64,000 nucleotides of DNA from Trichoderma breve (GCF_028502605.1 NC_079236.1:1736001-1800000); one strand, 5' to 3'; counted from the stretch's first letter, positions 48,240-60,871 are shown. Notes: a model not told the origin generated them from the letters alone. A program made the numbers and translations.

Positions 48240-51200
48240 CTTGATCTCTGGGGAAGCGGACGCCTCGATGATGCTCAATTCAGTGATTTGGGACGCGAGC
48301 GATGCAGCGCGGACGAAGAGCGCTGTCGACGAGAACAAAACTCGGTGATGTGCAAGTTGGGCGCTTGCGGTCAAGCAACTTTTGGCCGATTGGAGGCGGT
48401 GCCTGGCGCCGGCTGGAATCCGAACCAACCAGATCTGAAAGATCGGTCACAACGCAGATCCGGCGCCTCCACATGCGGTCGCTGATGGCCATTACATTTG
48501 GTTTCTGATTTCAGATGTCAACATTTACTTCACTACATTGCTCTGCGACGATGCACGGTCCAAATTTGGTGCTTCTTTCTGCGTCAAGTTACATGTCAAC
48601 TGCAGTTGCATCTTTGGTGCTATCAATCTCTATGAGCACAGACAAAAATCGGTCATCTCTGATGTAGATACCTAGGACAAACACCTACCCAGGAACTGCT
48701 TCAGGGATGCCTTATATCTGGCTGGGTACAGATAATTCGTCATTCTCGCTCCTTTTTTTTGCTATTACGAAACCGTTTAAAATTGCGAATACTTGAAACT
48801 GATTCTATATCTTTTTAATTGAAAGGCGGTAGTAATGCTGAGCTCTTCAATTGTTGGCTACTCATCTTATCTGTACGCAGTCCAACTACTCTATACGGAG
48901 TAGAAAGCGCATGAGTACCACACCGTTACTTCTATAGCTCATTTCTTTCTATGCTCTCTGTTTTTATGTGATACCTCATGTGGCTAGTATGCTATGGAAT
49001 CTTCTATCCCGTGTGGATCATGAGCGTCCAGATAGAGATCTCATCTCCATGGTAAACACCATCTCCCTACCTCTAGTTCATAACCCCTACAAAGGGAGAT
49101 GTGCACCTGGCAACCATGTGGCCCAACCCCTACTCAGCTAAGGAGTACCCATCTCATAATTCCACTACCACGAACTTTTACCTGTGAAATTGGAGAATTA
49201 CGGCCTTGGCACGGGCAGTGAAATTAAAGATGTTACTACTGGTGATTTCTTTGGGGAGTCATTGTAATCACATGCGGCCACTGCTTCAGCTCGCTAATAC
49301 AGCTGCATGATACAGAGCCTTGTCTCTTCCATATTTCCTCGGAGAACACCGCATTTGATCAGAGCAGTTCATTTCATCACTATATATATCTTGAAACTCA
49401 TAAGTCCGATGAGGTGACGGGAAGCCCTATCGATCCGACGATCCACGTGGATATTGTCCGTCATAAGGCGTACAACTTCGTAGAATGGGCTGAAGCATTT
49501 GTCCCATAATCCCGAAAAAAAAGCAAATATGGAGGGACTAGGCATTTGAAACCATTCGTAGCTGTAACAATTGGCCGCCCATTATAACCAAGGAGTTAGC
49601 AGCAGTACGAGTAAGCCATCCTGTTTGACAATCTGTAACAAGATCTGCATATGTTATGCGCTTGCATTGACTCCCGTAGAATGTCCCTAATCGAAGCTAC
49701 CTGTTGAAACTGCTACGGACGACGGCTTCAAAGAGAAGCCGAGGCAGAATAAAGAAGCGATCTTCTCTCCAAGACCAGGATGATGCTAGGCGCAATACGA
49801 ACTTCAGGCCGCAACTGGGGATGAGACAGGCATCCTGGCATAGACTGTTGGAGATCGCGTCACAGTGTTCCAGGTCAATTTCAACATGGCGCTGCAACAG
49901 ACGGCTGTTGTCATGCTATCGTCTGGTATCAGGAGCCTAGTACGCTCTGTTTGGCGTTTTGAGTTTCCCGCTCGGCAGTTGGAGTTGCTCCCGTTGTTTG
50001 GGCGCATGCAATCACATGCCGTCCTCGGGATGTTCTTACATTGCCGTGCCGGCTGTTGTAATGGTCAGACGTCTGGCGTATTATCGAGTGGTTCTTCGAC
50101 AATGCCGTATGCATGAGCCAAGGACGTTTTACGGAGGTTTTCTTTTGTGTCGACATATGACTCTCAACTCGCACTCCCCATATAGCAGTGAGAGTCATGC
50201 TCATGGGCAAATACTGATGATCGCGATGATCACATCGCCATTTCGGCCATGTCGACCGGGAACTAGGCGACGGCCGTTGCAGCACACATAAAGAAGCGAC
50301 AAACAGAATACCTACCTACAGTAGCCTACGCGAATGCCATGGGTCGGATATAAGGTCGATTAACACGCAACGGTTTGGGCAGTACGTACCTCCAGGCGGT
50401 TTGATGCCTGTCAATCGGAATTATGTATCGTCACGAGCGGAAAGAGTAATTGAATACGGTGTGGCATCAGAAACATCAATGCGTCATTCCCGATCTCTGC
50501 TGCTTATGTTGCTATAAGGCGGAGAAATAGTACGAGCAACGGCACGGGGGCACGCGCACAGACACTGCAATAAAAAAACGGCTCCATGGCTTTGCATTTG
50601 CCCAGACTTGTCATCTCCTGCAGCGGCGCGGCCCCGGTTCAGGGGATGGGGATTGGTGATGAGTGTCTCATCCGCTCTTGATACAAGATCCACAGGCGAG
50701 AGAAACAGGCTGATCACGACGCGCTACACGCCAGGCACCTGTAACTGTATCAACCATGGGGCATGAGTACGCTGCTGCTCCGTGCTTCTAGCAGTTAATA
50801 CGTAAATCGAACGTTCAAACACTTTCTCTGCGGCACCAAGCAGAGCAAGACGGCTGTAGACTTGGCTGCGAGGCTCTGCGGGCGTATGCATCGGGTGAAA
50901 CAAGCTGTTCTGGGGATACGTGGATAACACTGATGTGGTCAGCATCTTGTGTTAGGATATTGGCGTACTCGTATGTAGAGAAGTATTACAGATCGCTTCC
51001 TCACCGAGTGTGTGATGGGTGCGTGTAATACTCGTAATAGCCGGGCAATGTAGTTGATCGCATGATAATGCACTCATGTCCGTAATCGTGCAGCCAGCGA
51101 TTCATATGGGACATTTGATATTTGATCTATCCAATCCAATCCAATCCTCTCTTCTATCCACCCAAGGTACATGTACCTGTTACGGTTTTCATCAACTCTG

Positions 51201-54200
51201 TGGAGCGAGCCAAAATGAGGGTGCTAGCGGTTCGGCGCAGATGAGCGCTCAACGGCTGCCGCGGCGTTTGGGAGGGACCTGTAACTACGTTATAGCGCCT
51301 GACACCAGTCTGTATCATCAATGGAAGCCAGCATTACTGGAGTAACGTGAACAGATGCAGATGCTCAACTCGTAGTAGTACGCACTAGGTAATGGTAATA
51401 CTACCCGCGGTGCTTGGAAGCCAAAGCGCTGATGTTTGGTTGTGATTGCGCGGGATACGAGAAAAGGCATGGGTGGCACTGAAGCAGCAAGTCTCAGTAC
51501 CTGCGACAAGACTCGTACCCTCCAGGTAGCTGCAGATAGCTCAGGTTACCAGCTGGTAGCCGCCCCATATTCGATGCTAGGAAATCATACCAGTTGGCCC
51601 CAGAATGCCCCAAGCTGCTAGCACCACGGAGCAGTGGGGCACAATGTGTGAGAAAGGTGGTACGTAGCGTCAAACCGGGCAATGGTTTGATTTCTGTCCA
51701 TGTTCCTTCTGAACTTCTTCCCCTGGCCATCATCGTGCTGTTTTTTTTTCTTCCTGCGCTTGGCGTGGCCGGGGCCCCTTATTTTTCTTATGTTGTTTTT
51801 CTTTTCTTTTTTGCCCTGAAGAAGATAACGAGGCTGTCTCATGCTACACTGTTTCACCCTACTACAAAGAGGAACAGAAGATTGATCCTTTCTACCTCTC
51901 AAAGTCTTGTAGTTCGTACAAGTACGAGTACATTAGTATGCCAGCGCACTCCATGCCTTTACGGTACTAACCAGCGTGCGGCCGGTGAAAAACGGTGGCG
52001 TTTTCTGGGTCTTGATGCCGCTCGGCTGGACGCAGATGCTCACATGTAATTTGCGCCTGCAGGCAGATGGACTAATGCGCCTTCGTCTGATTATGCTCCG
52101 TAGTCTTGCTCCTTAGTGGTACTGCTGTAATATCAAACACGATGTTTTCGTCTGGTCTTTTTTTCAGGAGAGAATTGATTGATTGCGTTTAGCAAATATT
52201 ACCGCGCTGTACTTGGAGTCAGATTGGATCAATACAATAATAGCTGGGTGCCTTGTTAGCAGCAGCAAACAGGGCTGTGGCACCAGCATATGCGCGGAGC
52301 CATGAGGGCGGACCTCTGGCTGACTTTTGCTGCACGGAGTAGTCCGTGAAATCGTACGGAAAGAGTCCAAGCGCGCCGAGACCGTTGTTCTGGTAATACC
52401 TGTAGGACGGAGAACCTGTAACAGAAGGCCAGAATTTGTTCGAGAAGCCTCAAGCTACGCGACTAAAGATCAAATGGCTCCGTTTCTTCGTACGGAGAAA
52501 GTACCTGTACTAGCAGCCCCTGGTCGAGGACCCCTGACCTGCTCGGGTATCCGCTCTGTAGCATTTATTGCCCTGGGAGAAAGATTTGAAGCCATTGTGG
52601 CGATCATTAGCGATGGCGAGCAGCAAAAGTGCGGCCTGCCATGTATTTATTAGTGTAGTAGATGTGATTCGTCTTGAATGACACTGAGTTGGCGTATAAG
52701 TTAGCCGTAGATGCCTCGTTTCTAGGATTTAGGCATCAGTATGAAGGATTCAACAAACTAACAATCCCGTCACAAACGCAGCAGCTCTATTGTAGCAGCA
52801 GCAAGCGACGGCAACAGGCAAACGCGCGCATCAGCATCGTCAATGTTTAAAATTGAACGTGATGGTTGAATTGCCCTTTCTCCCTAGCTCCAGAATCACA
52901 TTTGCACCCACCCAGGCCAGGGGCCCCCATGTCGTCGCCTGCTGCTCTAGGACAGTCGCTCCACCGCGATAGTTGGAACTCCAAACCTGCTCCAAGGGCT
53001 CCCGGCGCTCTCAGTGGCCCAGACCAGGGGCTCAATTGAACCGGCTAATGCTCGAACCCCCGTTCGTGCCAAATTGAGCATCCCAGAGTCCATGTGGCAT
53101 GATGATTGGTCGCTTAATCAAGATGAGTGAGCCTGGGACATTAAAGTGCAAGTAGGGAATACCGCGTAAGAGTAGTGCGTGCACAAGTCCAGCGTTAGTA
53201 CGGAGTACATACGATTACTCGTACAGTAGACGGCACGAGGCCAATTGGCTCGCGATGCCATCCATCAGATCCTTTTCTGCGCTTCCTCTGCCAGCCTGCC
53301 TGCCCGCTGCCTTGCCGTTGGGCTGCGTCGCACCGCATTGCCTTGCGTCAAAGCGTGTGTGCGTTGCGGTAGAGCCATCGCCCAATAGGGATCGTGATCC
53401 GTCCGCCATCTGTCGCCTACTCCGACGTGAGGCTGTACAAAGATGCTCGCCCTTTGCACCGACTCGACTCGAGCTTCAAACTGCTTGCTCCTGCCAGCCC
53501 ATGCGGCCGCTGAAATTACCATCATGCTCGTCCGCCTGATAGCTGCACAGTACGCGCCACTGGCCCGTGTAACTTAGCAGGTCTGCGGAGGCGCTTGATC
53601 GGGGATGCAATTAAAAACACATCATGTATCTCTGTTGATCCTGGTCAAGCCACCCTGACGAGTACCAGCACTAAAAGCTGTGCTGTGCTTTTGGCAATTT
53701 GTGGTGGAGGTGCAGCAGAGCGATTGCTTCGCCAGGTACAGGTACACGGTGCTGCGAATGGGGCAGACCGAGTGTCGGCAGCCGTGCGCACCGTGTACAA
53801 ACGCAAAAGGAGATTCATAGTGCGAAATGGCCTCGTTTCAGCGCCCTCGCCTCGTCCATGCACTGTGCAATCCACCAGTTCGGGCTGCTGCGCGCACTTC
53901 CCCCGTCATAACGTGACGGCACCTCGCAGCGCGCTCCCTGCTGCAGCAGCGGTGGAGCCGCTGAAGCTGGAGCTCTGGCTAGGCAATTGCTAGGCTCTAG
54001 CCCGCCCAGACAGACCCTGGCGGCCCCGGCCATCTCCACAGTTTCCAGGGCGGATTCAGGTACGGTGCTTGCCAAGTACATCCGCGCTCCCTTTTCTCGC
54101 GCTGGAGGCAGCACTAGTACAAGTACTTGCATGTAGAATGTAGAATGTAAGGTATTAGGAGCTTGGCCCCCCCAACACTGAGCCCCCCTACGGCAATAGT

Positions 54201-54884
54201 ACCTCCTTCTCGGCCATACCTTTTGGAGCATCCTCTCGCTCGCATCCTCCCCCAGCCGGTTTTGCTCCTCTCGCCCCCCCAATCTCCATTTCCGTCGCGG
54301 ATCTCATTTCCACGACACCCAATTCTGCGTCTTCAACCTGCGCACCAAACTCTTTCCTTGGCCATCTTCTCTTCTCTGTTTGCGATTTTTGTTCGTGTCC
54401 GCCTTGAATTGCCCTCCATTGGCATTCATTCCTCGCCTAGCAGGCCGTGTTCTAGTAAGCTTCTCTTCTTTCTCCCTTTGCTTTTCTTTCTTGCTCTTCG
54501 TGCATTTTTCTCGGGGAGCATTGCCTCGTTTTCCAGTTGTCCTTTTTGCGCTGCCAATAGGGCTTCATCGACCGCGACTGCGCTTTTCGGTTCCTCTCGA
54601 CCATCAGCCATCTCGTGAGCGACACGACGCGAAATCCTCGCTCAGAGCTTCTCGCTTTCGACGCTCTCTCGCGTGCATTGTCGCGATTGCTCGTGCGACC
54701 CAGCAGGCGGCAGTGTTTTCCCTCGACGAACCCCTGACTAACAGAATCTGCTCTCCTACAGTATCAACGTCGGCATCATTGGCGGTTCTAGACACGTAGC
54801 ATACGCGAATCATTCATTTTCATCTTATTATAATTTTCATTTTCAAGACGAATTCTATTCATACCATCCCCCACAGTCGCCAAA
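48240..54884. other. Gene desert of about 6.6 kb between divergent genes
   Basis: No domain, rRNA or convincing tRNA is seen; frames are short or low-complexity. It holds five copies of TACTCGTA/TACGAGTA (49606, 50966, 51029, 51923, 53216), two of TACGGAGTA (48894, 53199), and a T-rich block around 51740-51815. From about 54160 it becomes CT-rich and is the probable leader of the G-alpha gene. Confidence 0.6.
54131..54884 (+). promoter_or_regulatory. Probable long G-alpha leader, ATG-free, with candidate intron
   Basis: Three consecutive start-stop pairs (ATGTAG at 54131, ATGTAG at 54138, ATGTAA at 54145) are followed by 734 bases without a single plus-strand ATG, up to the start at 54885. 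A candidate leader intron runs from GTAAGC at 54455 to an acceptor CTACAG ending at 54761, with branch sequence CTGACTAAC at about 54734-54742. The sequence is CT-rich, as expected for a fungal leader. Confidence 0.55.
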
Positions 54885-56162
54885 ATGGGTTGCGGAATGT
54901 CTACAGAGGACAAGGAGGGCAAGGCCCGGAACGAAGAGATTGAGAATCAGCTCAAGCGGGACAAGATGATGCAGCGAAACGAGATCAAGATGTTGCTTCT
55001 GGGTATGTACACCATTCGGCCGTGTTTGGTGCAGAATCTACGCTGCTGCTCCCTGTCGAGTTCCACCACCCGACTAACAACGGACTGATAGGTGCTGGTG
55101 AATCTGGAAAGTCGACCATTCTCAAGCAGATGAAGCTCATCCACGAAGGTGGTTACTCTCGCGATGAACGCGAGTCGTTCAAGGAAATCATTTTCAGCAA
55201 CACTGTTCAGTCCATGCGCGTCATCCTCGAGGCCATGGAGTCTCTCGAGCTGCCTCTCGAGGACCAGCGCATGGAGTACCACGTCCAGACCATCTTCATC
55301 CAACCTGCTCAGATCGAAGGCGATGTCCTGCCCCCGGAAGTTGGCGGTGCCATCGAGGCTCTGTGGAAGGACCACGGTGTACAGGAGTGTTTCAAGCGAT
55401 CTCGCGAATATCAGCTGAACGATTCAGCCAGATAGTAAGTTCACTTTTCTTTTGGCTCGCGCCATCAAAAAGTCGCATTCGTGTGCTCACCTCTGCCACT
55501 AGTTACTTCGATAATATCGCGCGAATTGCCGCTCCCGACTACATGCCCAACGACCAGGACGTTCTCCGATCACGTGTCAAGACCACTGGTATCACCGAGA
55601 CGACATTCATCATTGGTGACTTGACCTACCGAATGTTCGACGTCGGTGGTCAGCGATCTGAGCGAAAGAAGTGGATCCACTGCTTCGAGAACGTCACCAC
55701 CATTCTCTTCCTGGTCGCCATCTCCGAGTACGACCAGCTGCTGTTTGAGGACGAGACAGTCAACCGAATGCAGGAAGCTCTGACGCTCTTCGACTCAATC
55801 TGCAACTCCAGATGGTTCATCAAGACGTCCATCATTCTCTTCCTCAACAAGATCGACAGATTCAAGGAGAAGCTGCCGGTCAGCCCGATGAAGAACTACT
55901 TCCCCGATTACGAGGGTGGTGATGATTATGCGGCCGCATGCGACTACATCCTGAACCGATTCGTCAGCCTGAACCAGCACGAGACGAAGCAGATTTACAC
56001 GCACTTTACTTGCGCCACAGATACCACCCAGATCCGCTTTGTCATGGCAGCAGTCAACGGTATGAGATAGCTCCCTTGACGCTTTTATATGGAATCACAG
56101 CTAACTTTGTCATTTTAGATATCATTATTCAGGAGAACCTCCGTTTATGCGGTCTCATCTAG
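54885..56162 (+). CDS. gna1: Heterotrimeric G-protein alpha subunit, group I (G-alpha-i like)
   Basis: A GTPase that couples membrane receptors to growth, conidiation, mating and, in relatives, secondary metabolism (GNA-1/FadA/TGA1). Four exons (54885-55002, 55092-55434, 55503-56059, 56119-56162), with introns of 89, 68 and 59 nt, give 353 aa, the usual length. MGCGMS carries the N-myristoylation Gly2 and palmitoylation Cys3. Switch and nucleotide-binding motifs are the P-loop GAGESGKST (40-48), [10 protein letters not shown] with the catalytic Arg, [12 protein letters not shown] with the catalytic Gln, FLNKIDRF and FTCATDT. The C-terminal CGLI keeps the Cys that is the pertussis-toxin target in G-alpha-i proteins. 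ATG context CAAAATGG is near ideal. No key residue is missing. Confidence 0.97.
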
Positions 56163-57986
56163 ACGACTTGTCCTTTCTCTTTTTTTTCTATTTTTGTTTT
56201 AAGACGCACGAATACCCTCAAACTCGATTACGACCGCCACCAGATGGGCCACGGAGATACGGCTCATGATCTTGATTGTACTCCTTGCGCCAGCGAGACG
56301 ACAGCCAGCTCAAGGAGCTTCTTCTTTTTTTCTGCGGGCTTCTCCTTCGCAATCTTGAACTGTCCTAGATAATGGTACTTTTTTTTTTCTAAAGCTAAGA
56401 CTCTATGGCGAACATTCGGCATTTACAAGACTTGTGAGAGCTATTACAAGGATTGTCGGGAGATGCTGTGTATCAAAATGAAATCTTCTTTTTCAATTTC
56501 AAAAAAGAAGAGGATATGGCCAACGTCGTGAAAGAAGGGAGGCCGTCAAGGGAGTGGAAACGGCGTGGCAGCTCATGGGAAGAAGGGAAACTACTTACAT
56601 CTGACACGATTGTGCGAATGGGCGGCGGCCATTTACTTTGTTTAATTATGAAACCACATTTTTTTTTTCATTCGGCCTGTCTCGCTTAAAAAAAGTGTAT
56701 TGTCATATATTCCAGCTTTCCAGTTTTCTGTACTCGCATATTCAGTTTTTTATCTTGTTATTTTTCTAATGTGTCGTCGCCTCATCATCTTTTCATTGTC
56801 TTATTTGTTCTCGTCCTTTTTTCTGTTTTGTTTTTTTCCGAATCTGAACTCATGCGTAAAGGACCAGTTGTTTTCTTTCTCATTTGCGCGTTTCCTTACT
56901 GTCTTTGTTTCTCTTCTCTTCATTTTCTTTTCTTCTTTTTATTGCGATGGCGAGCCGAGGAGGGAAAAGGACTTGGGCATGGCAGTGGGCGGGGGAAGAG
57001 CGGGTAGTACGATATTTGTTTTGCCTTGGTGTGGGAGAATTATAGCATGGAGGAGGCTGGGTGTAAAATTCGAGTATTTTATGTAATAGTCATGAATTGT
57101 CTTCAATGTTGCTGTGTCTCGTGCGTGATTCTGTGCATTCCAATGGTGATTGCTGGTAATGCGTGGGAGCGTAGGTATAGAATAGCTTAGTTGTATGAGA
57201 AGGCATGTCTACTAGGTAATCACACCGAGTCACGTATTTTATTCATGCAGTTGCAATTATGAAAAGCCAAATGGGTATTGTACGTCCTATAAGTGCCAAA
57301 GCAGCAAAACTAAAAGGGGGTATATATCCTCTGAAATAGCAGCCAACTTCTCAAACTCCCTCCCCGTACGCGTAACTCATGACCAAAGTTCGTTAGTTCG
57401 TCAGCAAAAGTGATAAATGCCCAATGTCCACCATGTATGTGTACCAGATATGAAAGAAAACTGGCGGAAAAAAAGAGACCGTGGAAAACATATAGAAGCA
57501 CGCAAGCATATGCTCAAAATCTGTGTGTCTTGTATATGACGTCGAAATTATGAAAAGATGAAGGATTTTTAAACTTTCCAATATCTCCCCCAATGTGGGA
57601 TATCGAAACAGTAAGGCATCCAGAATGTGGCTTTTTGGTTCATCGAATGAATAAGGCTGGTGTGGGCTGGACAAATTTGCTTGATATGCATCGCTAGTTG
57701 TAGCTCTTCGGTAGCCAAGCTTAACTTGACAGAGCAGATATGGAGTTAATGGAATAATCTGTAGTCATGAAAGTCAGTCCTCGGACAGAAGCAGTAAACT
57801 CGCGGCGGGGAACATACCATGTTCTGACCGACACCTTCTAGCCAAGGTCGAGCTGTCAAAAGGGCTTTTCTGACATTTGAAAGTAGCATATTCTTCTTTC
57901 GCTTTTGTCCCCTCTTCTCTCCTCAGGACCATCACCGCTCTTAGAAGTAGCAGATAATGGTAACAGCAAAAGTAGCCAACAAGAGC
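56163..57986. other. Convergent intergenic region after G-alpha
   Basis: About 1.8 kb, AT-rich and T-rich (poly-T runs near 56181, 56380, 56658 and 56820-56945). Frames found here are Phe/Leu/Ser-rich readings of T-rich DNA. It probably holds the 3' ends of both flanking genes. No RNA gene recognised. Confidence 0.55.
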
Positions 57987-59261
57987 TCAGCTCAGGACTT
58001 CGTCAGGAGGGGCGTCAGCCATCGAAGCCTCAGTTGCCTGAGTGTGACTATTCTGGGCGCGCTCCCTCTCCAAGGCAGCATTCTGCTCCGCCATGCCCTC
58101 AGGGGTCCTGAGGAACTCCTCGTATTCTGCAATTCGCATGCCGAGCTCCTTAGCAGCGGCTTCGATTCGAGCAAGAAAACGGTCCCTTCGAGAGAAGGTG
58201 GCTACATCGGTGATTGTCTGGGTGATCAACTGCTTGGTTGACTCAGACAGGCCCCATTGAGTGATGTCTGCAGAGAGATTGATGTTGGCGTTGGGCGATG
58301 TAGACTGCGATAGCGCAGGTGGCTGCAGAGCCATGAGATTTGCCGAAGCAGCGACTGATGCTGCGAACAAGGTTTGCGGTTGCGGATGGTTGTTCTCTGT
58401 GCAGGATAATTAGCATTGAATAGTTCAACTGATATGATGAAGCTGAAGTGTTGGTCATGAGAACTGGGAGTGAAAAAAATGAAAGAGGAGGACGACGAAG
58501 AGATGAGACAGAAGAGAATACTACATATCTCTCGCTTATCTTATGTGCAATTGATAGAGATGAAATCGCAACTCACCATGAAACGTGCACCTTGAGCCAC
58601 TTGCGTTGAACCAGCAGTTTGTACAACTTCCACACATCTGGCCGTCATACACAACGCACTGAGTCCAGGGTCCATGACCCTTGTGGCAATTCTTGCACGG
58701 CTTGGGGGCGCTCTGTCCCGTCATGTGAGCGAGCAGAGCCTCAACGTTGCTTCGACGCTCAATGTTGAGCTTCTGGTCGACGCGACGCTGAGTCGGTTCT
58801 CGCAACGCAACTTCAGCGGCGAGCTTCTTGCACAGCGCACTGTCGATTTTGACCTGGTCCCCATAGGCGGCATAGGCCAAGTCTGCTGCAGTTCGAGCTG
58901 CTGGATCTTCTGGGGATGAATGGTCGGGCATCTGGTGGTCATCAAGCTGAAAGTCGTCGGCGGAGCGAAGAGCACTGAGCGATGAGTGAAGAGGCGTCAT
59001 TGAACCTCCATTGGCGAGCATGTTGATGGCTGTGAACTTATCGGCAGATTCAATCGGGCTCTCCTCAATGGTATCACGCTCAGAAATGGCATCTTCAAGA
59101 GTCGTGGATTCATGGTTGACAGTCGAATTGGCTGCTTCCTTGGCGTATTGCTCGAGCTGTTCCTGAGCTGCAGCAGAAAGAGACGATTGACGGCTGCCCC
59201 TTCGAGCACCAGACCCTGGAGCGGGCTTCGTGACTTTATTCGGGCGTGGACGAGAGGGCAT
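57987..59261 (-). CDS. Cys-rich putative zinc-binding protein (DUF3716-like)
   Basis: Two exons (59261-58577, 58396-57987) flank a 180-nt intron (GTGAGT...GCACAG); the product is 364 aa. Residues 1-180 are polar and probably disordered, with a basic start. Residues 189-228 form a compact cluster: Cys at 189, 192, 202, 210, 213, 216 and 225, then His 228 (pattern C-x2-C-x9-C-x7-C-x2-C-x2-C-x8-C-x2-H), including GHGPWTQC and CGSCTNCWF. This resembles the fungus-specific DUF3716 domain and probably binds zinc. The intron falls directly after this cluster. The second half has Gln/Pro/Ser-rich sequence, then a predicted coiled coil (RRDRFLARIEAAAKELGMRI and following). A nuclear regulatory role is a guess. 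Confidence 0.8.
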
Positions 59262-59626
59262 GATTGCAATTGAGATGCAATTCAGGAACTAGCTGAGATT
59301 CCTTGAGCCAGAAGCTCCTGATGAGCGTGTAAGTGAGGTTGTGATGGTGATGCTTTGGGTTGGAGCGGCAACAGCTGGGCGCAGCTGTAGAAACCCGGCA
59401 ACGCGATAGAGAGAGTCTGGGCCTTTTTAGGCAGATGCGTACTGTGCATAAATATTGCATTTTTGGCAGAGAAATCGGTATTTCGCACGGTGTTGAGACT
59501 CTGTCGCTTGTGCAATGCTTCAGATTCAGTTCACTTTTTGCTGACTGGCATTAGGGCATCATTCAGAGTTAGCATCAATGGCCTCGCTTGTTACTCTATA
59601 GCATTCACATTTTATTTGATTTCCTC
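59262..59626. other. Short intergenic gap with promoter of the Cys-rich gene
   Basis: 365 bases between two minus-strand genes. It must hold the promoter of the 59261 gene and the 3' end of CDC123. No distinct motif seen. Confidence 0.5.
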
Positions 59627-60871
59627 TTACGTGCTAGCATTCAAGTTGCTCGGCTGCTCCCAGATTCCTTGGCCGCGGCCCTCAGTAATCTCCTTCCATC
59701 GCTGGGCAAACTCTCTCAGGCCCCCCTCTCCTGCAAGACTGGCATCGACAACCTCCTTAGGAAGCTTGTGAGCAGAGTACTGTGGCGAGCTAAAGTTGTA
59801 CGCCTCCGGGTCGTTCTTCCTGACGAGGCGGACTTCTGGCTGGCGATCTGGGCTGTACTCAGCACCTGCATCGTCGTCTGTTTCATCTGCCGTTGTCTCC
59901 CCTTCACTTCCATCTGCGTCCTGACCCTCCGAAACGGATCCGTACAGAGGATTCTCAACTTCCATGGTGAGAAGCTCCTCCCATGCAAAGAGAAGGCTGT
60001 CCGTGCTTGGGGCCCATGGGTTAATATCCATGAGTCTCACCTTTCCCAAGCCATCCTCGGCAAATGTGTTTCCAGGTATGTAAATGTCAAAGACAAAGGA
60101 AGAATCGGGAAACGTCAATCTCAGCTTCTGGCGGAAGAACGTCCTGATCTTCTTCCACAGCTGTCCCTGGAGCCTTTCTAGGAAATCGTAGTGGTTGAGA
60201 TCTCGCTGCGTAATTCCAATGAGTGACCGGTGCTTGACAAAACACCTAAATTCCAGAGCAACATGAGGCGTGAAGAAAGGTCTAAGGACAAGGACCGGCG
60301 TAAACGGTCTCATTGGCGGAGTATCTGTGCAGTCGTCAAATGCATGAAGAAGATCATGCGAGACGAAAGAAGACGACTTCAAGAGGAGATAAATGTCGTT
60401 TGGAGTTGTGCATTTGAGCGTGTTTTGATGCGGCGATATCCATTTGGCGTCTTTTGGAGAGGACCAGTTGAGCTTCGGCGCGACAGAACCACCCAGCTCG
60501 GCGATTTTCTGCTTGATTAATTCGTGTGTTTCCGGGAAGCGCTTGTTAGGAGGAAGTCTTTCCTCCTCTTCCTCGTCCTCGTCGTCAGAAGAGTCATACG
60601 AAGAGATTCGGGGATGCGTAGCAGCAGAGCTTGACCACTCTGCCTCCTCTGGCTCATTAGCCTCGTCATCGTCTGCGAGAATGATGCCGTCTTCATGGAG
60701 ATATGATATAAATGCCGGTGGAAGAGGTATTATTCGCGACTTGAGACATGAGCTTCGGTATTTGGGGAACCAGGCATCGTATGAACAATTTTGGATATGG
60801 TCCCTGGTAACTGGTGGGAAGACAACCGTTGACTCGCCCTCTCTGGGGAGGATCTCGGGAAGGTGTGGCAT
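59627..60871 (-). CDS. cdc123: Cdc123, eIF2 assembly factor
   Basis: An ATP-grasp protein that binds eIF2-gamma and promotes assembly of the eIF2 translation-initiation complex. Single exon. I chose the ATG at 60871 (MPHLPEILP), 14 codons inside the longest frame, because the family begins just before NCSYDAWFPKYRS; this gives 414 aa. Family features are the conserved NCSYDAWFPKYR block, PKLNWSSPKDAKWI, LRPFFTPHVALEFRCFV, GITQRDLNHYDFL, and FDIYIP...VRLMDINPWAPSTDSLLFAWEEL, which contains the ATP-grasp metal-binding Asp/Asn. An acidic insert (SSDDEDEEEEERL) near residue 95-107 and an acidic C-terminal region are low complexity. It shares a short divergent promoter with CWC21. Confidence 0.95.
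   Translation of the reverse strand: MPHLPEILPREGESTVVFPPVTRDHIQNCSYDAWFPKYRSSCLKSRIIPLPPAFISYLHEDGIILADDDEANEPEEAEWSSSAATHPRISSYDSSDDEDEEEEERLPPNKRFPETHELIKQKIAELGGSVAPKLNWSSPKDAKWISPHQNTLKCTTPNDIYLLLKSSSFVSHDLLHAFDDCTDTPPMRPFTPVLVLRPFFTPHVALEFRCFVKHRSLIGITQRDLNHYDFLERLQGQLWKKIRTFFRQKLRLTFPDSSFVFDIYIPGNTFAEDGLGKVRLMDINPWAPSTDSLLFAWEELLTMEVENPLYGSVSEGQDADGSEGETTADETDDDAGAEYSPDRQPEVRLVRKNDPEAYNFSSPQYSAHKLPKEVVDASLAGEGGLREFAQRWKEITEGRGQGIWEQPSNLNAST

Noticed and set aside
48405..48430. Minus-strand GGTTCGGATTCC resembling a tRNA B box
   Set aside because: Spacing within the T-arm is off by one base and no cloverleaf can be drawn; it lies in the promoter of the Smr gene.
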